Of a stretch of 36,876 bases of DNA, positions 33,933 through 36,876 are shown piece after piece. Location: NCBI GenBank assembly GCA_018818925.1, contig JAHJQZ010000070.1, positions 1 through 36,876 on the forward strand. Direction: 5' to 3'. The notes below the pieces were generated by a model. It did not search any database, was not told the origin of the DNA, and saw only the letters and a list, made by a program, of their open reading frames with translations. Every line of letters begins with the position of its first letter. Position 1 is the stretch's first letter. Source of the DNA: Alphaproteobacteria bacterium. Its GTDB lineage: Bacteria; Pseudomonadota; Alphaproteobacteria; Rhizobiales; Devosiaceae. The position numbers and the translations under genes were made by a program.

Positions 33933-34835
33933 ATGAGCCTCGACACCATCAGCGCCGAGGCGCCGGCCTACAATTTCGCCTATCTCGATGAGCAGACCAA
34001 AAGGATGATCCGGCGGGCCATTCTCAAGGGCATCGCCATTCCGGGCTACCAGGTGCCCTTCGCCAGCCGCGAAATGCCCATGCCCTATGGCTGGGGCACC
34101 GGCGGCATGCAGGTCACCGCCGCCATCATCGGCCCCGACGACATCCTCAAGGTCATCGATCAGGGCTCGGACGACACCACCAATGCCGTCGCCATCCGCA
34201 ATTTCTTCAAAAGAACCGCCGGCGTCGCCATGACCTTCCGCACCGCCGACGCCTCGATCATCCAGACCCGCCACCGCATCCCCGAGGAAAAGCTCAGGTC
34301 CGATCAGGTGCTGGTCTTCCAGGTGCCGATCCCGGAACCCTTGCGCTTCCTCGAACCGCGCGAGACCGAGACGCGCAAGATGCACGCCTTGTCCGAATAC
34401 GGGCTGATGCATGTGAAACTCTACGAGGACATCGCCCATCACGGCCACATCGCCACGACCTATGCCTATCCGGTCATGGTCGAGAATCGCTACGTCATGG
34501 ACCCCTCGCCCATTCCGAAATTCGACAATCCCAAGCTCGACAACACCCCGGCCCTGCAATTGTTCGGCGCCGGCCGCGAGAAGCGCATCTATGCCCTGCC
34601 GCCCTACACGCGCGTTAAAAGCCTCGATTTCGAGGACCATCCCTTTTCGGTGCAGGACTGGCCGGACACGCAATGCGCCATGTGCGGCGCCACGGGCGTC
34701 TATTTCGACGAGGTCATTCTCAACGATCTCGGCGAGCGCATGTTCGTGTGTTCCGACAGCGACTACTGCGAGCACCGCCAGGAGGCGGGCCATTTCGGCG
34801 CCGAGCACGCCAGCTACAAGGAGCGGATGAAATGA
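33933..34835 (+). CDS. phnJ: C-P lyase radical SAM subunit PhnJ
   Basis: A 300-residue radical S-adenosylmethionine enzyme that breaks the carbon-phosphorus bond of ribose 1-phosphonate 5-phosphate. The unusual C-terminal cluster motif is intact: C-x2-C-x21-C-x5-C at Cys248, Cys251, Cys273 and Cys279, the same spacing as E. coli PhnJ. Other PhnJ features: FAYLDEQTKRMIRRAILKGI, IPGYQVPFASREMPMPYGWG, and TFRTADASIIQTRHRIPE. The start is ATG 33933; the TTG-initiated extension to 33915 is less likely. The stop overlaps the phnK start (ATGA). Confidence 0.97.
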   Translation: MSLDTISAEAPAYNFAYLDEQTKRMIRRAILKGIAIPGYQVPFASREMPMPYGWGTGGMQVTAAIIGPDDILKVIDQGSDDTTNAVAIRNFFKRTAGVAMTFRTADASIIQTRHRIPEEKLRSDQVLVFQVPIPEPLRFLEPRETETRKMHALSEYGLMHVKLYEDIAHHGHIATTYAYPVMVENRYVMDPSPIPKFDNPKLDNTPALQLFGAGREKRIYALPPYTRVKSLDFEDHPFSVQDWPDTQCAMCGATGVYFDEVILNDLGERMFVCSDSDYCEHRQEAGHFGAEHASYKERMK

Positions 34836-35617
34836 ACGCGTCCGAACCGCTTGTCAGGGTCGAGGGCCTGACCCACTATTATGGCAACCATCTTGGCTGC
34901 CGCGACGTGGGTTTCGAGCTCTACGAGAGCGAGGTTCTGGCCGTGGTCGGCGAATCCGGTTCGGGAAAGACCACGCTTCTCAACTGCCTTTCGACCCAGA
35001 TCGTCCCGACCTCCGGCAAGGTCATGTACCGGTTTCGCGACGGCCATGTCGAAAACCTTTTCGACATGAGCGAAGCCGAGCAGCGCGTCCTGCTGCGCAC
35101 CGACTGGGGCTTCGTCATGCAGAATCCACGCGACGGATTGCGCATGGGCGTTTCGGCCGGAGCCAATGTCGGCGAGCGGCTGATGTCGGTGGGAAACCGC
35201 CATTACGGCAATATCCGCAAGACGGCCCTCGACTGGCTCGAGCGGGTCGAGATCGATCCAACCCGAATCGATGATTCGCCGCGCACCTTTTCGGGCGGCA
35301 TGCAGCAGCGCCTGCAGATCGCCCGCAATCTCGTCACCTCGCCGCGCCTCGTCTTCATGGACGAGCCGACAGGCGGCCTCGACGTTTCGGTGCAGGCGCG
35401 CCTGCTCGATCTCATCCGCAGGATCGTCGCCGATCTCGGCCTGTCCATCGTCATCGTCACCCACGACCTCGCCGTGGCGCGCCTTTTGAGCGACCGCATC
35501 ATCGTCATGAAGAACGGCAAAATCATCGAACAGGGCCTGACCGACCAGGTGCTCGACGATCCGCACCAGCCCTATACGCAATTGCTTGTTTCCTCGATCC
35601 TGCAGGTGGGTGCATGA
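34832..35617 (+). CDS. phnK: C-P lyase system ATP-binding protein PhnK
   Basis: An ABC-type ATPase of 261 residues that docks on the PhnGHIJ core. It is not part of the importer despite the fold. Walker A GESGSGKTT (40-48), signature FSGGMQQRLQIARNL, Walker B LVFMDEPTGGLD, H-loop VTHDLAVA. PhnK-type inserts such as RFRDGHVENLFDMSEAEQR and WGFVMQNPRDGLRMGVSAG are present. ATG 34832 overlaps the phnJ stop; the gene ends in another ATGA overlap with phnL. Confidence 0.96.
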   Translation: MNASEPLVRVEGLTHYYGNHLGCRDVGFELYESEVLAVVGESGSGKTTLLNCLSTQIVPTSGKVMYRFRDGHVENLFDMSEAEQRVLLRTDWGFVMQNPRDGLRMGVSAGANVGERLMSVGNRHYGNIRKTALDWLERVEIDPTRIDDSPRTFSGGMQQRLQIARNLVTSPRLVFMDEPTGGLDVSVQARLLDLIRRIVADLGLSIVIVTHDLAVARLLSDRIIVMKNGKIIEQGLTDQVLDDPHQPYTQLLVSSILQVGA

Positions 35618-36324
35618 CAAGCGAACCCGAAACGCTGTTGAAGGTCCGGGGCCTTTGCAAGGGCTTCACCATGCATTTGCAGGGCGGTCTTCGCCTGCCG
35701 GTCGTCTCGGACGTCGCCCTTGCGGTCCGGCAGGGCGAATGCGTCGTGCTCGGCGGACCGTCCGGCGCCGGCAAGTCGTCGCTGCTCAAGATGGTTTATG
35801 GCAATTACGCCGCCGATGCCGGCATGATCGAGGTCTTGCATCGCGGCATCATCGTCGACATCGCCAGGGCCGCCCCGCGCCAGATTCTCGAGGTCCGCAA
35901 AAAAAGCGTCGGCTATGTGTCGCAGTTCCTCTCGGTCATCCCGCGCGTCTCGGCCCGCGATCTCATCGCCGACGTCGCGCGCGCCTGGGGCGCGACCGAA
36001 GACGCAGCGCAACGGGACGCCGCCGACATGCTCGACCGGCTCAATATTCCCGAAACGCTGTGGTCGCTGCCGCCGGCGACCTTTTCGGGTGGCGAACAGC
36101 AGCGCGTCAATATCGCCCGCGGCTTCATGGGCAAGCATCCGCTCCTGCTGCTCGACGAGCCGACCGCCTCGCTCGACGCCATGAACCGCAAGGTCGTGCT
36201 CGACCTGATCAACGAAAAGAAGACCGGGGGCGTCGGCATGCTCGGCATTTTCCATGATCCGGAAACCCGTGCCGCCGTCGCCGACCGCATCGTCGACGTC
36301 ACCGCCTTTTCGGCGGCGGCATGA
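35614..36324 (+). CDS. phnL: C-P lyase system ATP-binding protein PhnL
   Basis: Second ABC-type ATPase of the C-P lyase complex, 236 residues. Walker A GPSGAGKSS (48-56), signature FSGGEQQRVNIARGF, Walker B LLLLDEPTASLD, H-loop IFHDPE. The N-terminus (VRGLCKGFTMHLQGGLRLPV) and GYVSQFLSVIPRVSARDL are PhnL-like. It is coupled to phnK by a 4-base overlap. It is the last gene of the compact plus-strand operon; a weak hairpin (36339-36353) without T-run follows, then a Pho box for the next gene. phnM does not follow in this window. Confidence 0.95.
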   Translation: MTSEPETLLKVRGLCKGFTMHLQGGLRLPVVSDVALAVRQGECVVLGGPSGAGKSSLLKMVYGNYAADAGMIEVLHRGIIVDIARAAPRQILEVRKKSVGYVSQFLSVIPRVSARDLIADVARAWGATEDAAQRDAADMLDRLNIPETLWSLPPATFSGGEQQRVNIARGFMGKHPLLLLDEPTASLDAMNRKVVLDLINEKKTGGVGMLGIFHDPETRAAVADRIVDVTAFSAAA

Positions 36325-36369
36325 ATCGTGGCGCCAAACCGGCGGAATGCCGGACCGGCAGCAAATCGC

Positions 36370-36387
36370 CTGTCAAATTTCTGACAC
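36370..36387 (+). promoter_or_regulatory. predicted Pho box upstream of the DUF1045 gene
   Basis: CTGTCAA-ATTT-CTGACAC: two 7-base direct repeats, each 6/7 to the PhoB consensus CTGTCAT/C, separated by four AT bases. TGCTAA at 36396-36401 lies at about the right distance for a -10. The DUF1045 start codon is 51 bases downstream of the box. This is the better of the two Pho boxes in the window. Confidence 0.7.
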
Positions 36388-36438
36388 TGCCGTCATGCTA
36401 ACCGGCTCGCATTCACTCCTCGCCGAGTCCTTTTTCAA

Positions 36439-36876
36439 ATGAACGAACGCGTCGCCATCTATTTCGCCCCCGCCGAGACCGCGCCCCTGTGGGTGCGCGC
36501 CTGTTCCTGGCTCGGTCGCGATCCGGCGAGCGGAGAGGCCCTGCCCCAGCCCGTGCCGCCGGGCATGGAGGCGATGCGCTTCGAGGACCTGACCGAATCG
36601 GCCCGGCGCTACGGCTTTCACGCGACGCTGAGATCGCCCTTCCGTCTTGCCAATGGCTGCGACCGCAACATGCTGGTCTCGACCATGGCGCGCTTTGCGG
36701 AAAAGACGTCGCCGGTCTCCCTCGGCCCGGTCGAGATACGCGACTTGTTCCGCTTTCTCGCCATCATGCCGGTCGCCCAGTCCCGCGAACTGACCGCGTT
36801 CGCCGCCGAATGCGTCGCCCGCTTCGAGACCTGCCGCGCGCCCTTGAGTCCTGCCGAACGCGCCAGCCGCATCGGC
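36439..36876 (+). CDS. DUF1045 phosphonate-associated protein (partial, cut by window edge)
   Basis: The first 146 codons of a gene running off the right edge, starting at ATG 36439. The sequence has the start of DUF1045, a family found in phn loci: NERVAIYFAPAETAPLW, then YGFHATLRSPFRLANG, where HATL is one of the H-x-T/S motifs of the 2H phosphoesterase superfamily. The second motif would lie beyond the window. Reading continues open to the last base. It has its own Pho box. A role in releasing or recycling a cyclic ribose phosphate or phosphonate intermediate is plausible by fold only. Confidence 0.88.
   Translation, partial: MNERVAIYFAPAETAPLWVRACSWLGRDPASGEALPQPVPPGMEAMRFEDLTESARRYGFHATLRSPFRLANGCDRNMLVSTMARFAEKTSPVSLGPVEIRDLFRFLAIMPVAQSRELTAFAAECVARFETCRAPLSPAERASRIG

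Noticed and set aside
36321-36401. A 26-codon ORF overlapping the phnL stop (MNRGAKPAECRTGSKSPVKF...)
   Set aside because: It would pass through the Pho box and has no recognisable character; an ATGA at a stop codon is common by chance here.

Overview
This 36.9-kb window is high-GC chromosomal DNA from an alphaproteobacterium, almost certainly order Hyphomicrobiales (rhizobial group). The evidence is gene order: xerD-aroK-aroB-CorC-bolA-cobS-cobT, an rpmB/DUF3108/SUV3-like helicase/S4/fdxA/carD block, and a phnCDEE / phnF / phnGHIJKL cluster. Promoters of the CTTGAC-N17-CTAT type and PhoB-type boxes fit as well. Genus cannot be told by eye. All assignments come from reading protein motifs; no database search was run.

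Layout. (1) 217-3566, minus strand: small membrane protein, xerD, accA and a YkuD-type L,D-transpeptidase lipoprotein. (2) 3760-8172, plus strand: aroK and aroB (overlapping), then two tandem CNNM/CorC-type membrane proteins. The two share a nearly identical C-terminal half but have unrelated-looking N-terminal halves. (3) 8211-13621: a long palindromic repeat, bolA divergent from a J-domain protein, and the aerobic cobaltochelatase genes cobS and cobT (separated by a second palindromic repeat), followed by an exported phytase/esterase-like protein. (4) 13627-14858: a lower-GC accessory pair, a small coiled-coil ORF interrupted by an in-frame TAG and a divergent exported protein that I do not recognise. 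(5) 14868-22629: a VUT-family (queuosine precursor) transporter, rpmB with a clear promoter and terminator, DUF3108 protein, a 1033-aa SUV3-like helicase with a patch of rare codons, S4 protein, 7Fe ferredoxin and CarD with terminator. (6) 22728-26051: M48 metalloprotease lipoprotein overlapping a nuclease-like exported protein, and a divergent membrane-anchored EEP-family protein.

(7) 26062-36876 is a phosphonate uptake and C-P lyase locus. phnC-phnD-phnE1-phnE2 (minus strand) encode the ABC importer. phnF encodes a GntR/HutC repressor. Divergent phnG-H-I-J-K-L (plus strand) encode the C-P lyase core and its ATPases. A DUF1045 gene runs off the right edge. phnM and phnN are not in the window and may lie just to the right. 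Two PhoB-type boxes (before phnC and before the DUF1045 gene) and two PhnF-type operator palindromes (between phnF and phnG) suggest split control: phosphate starvation for uptake and the DUF1045 unit, ligand-responsive PhnF for the lyase core.

Most of the window is conserved core. The points most worth a second look are the chimeric CorC pair, the interrupted coiled-coil/secreted-protein cassette, the rare-codon patch in the helicase, the low-complexity periplasmic insert in PhnE2, and the regulatory layout of the phn locus. I did not find a clearly new multi-gene system.
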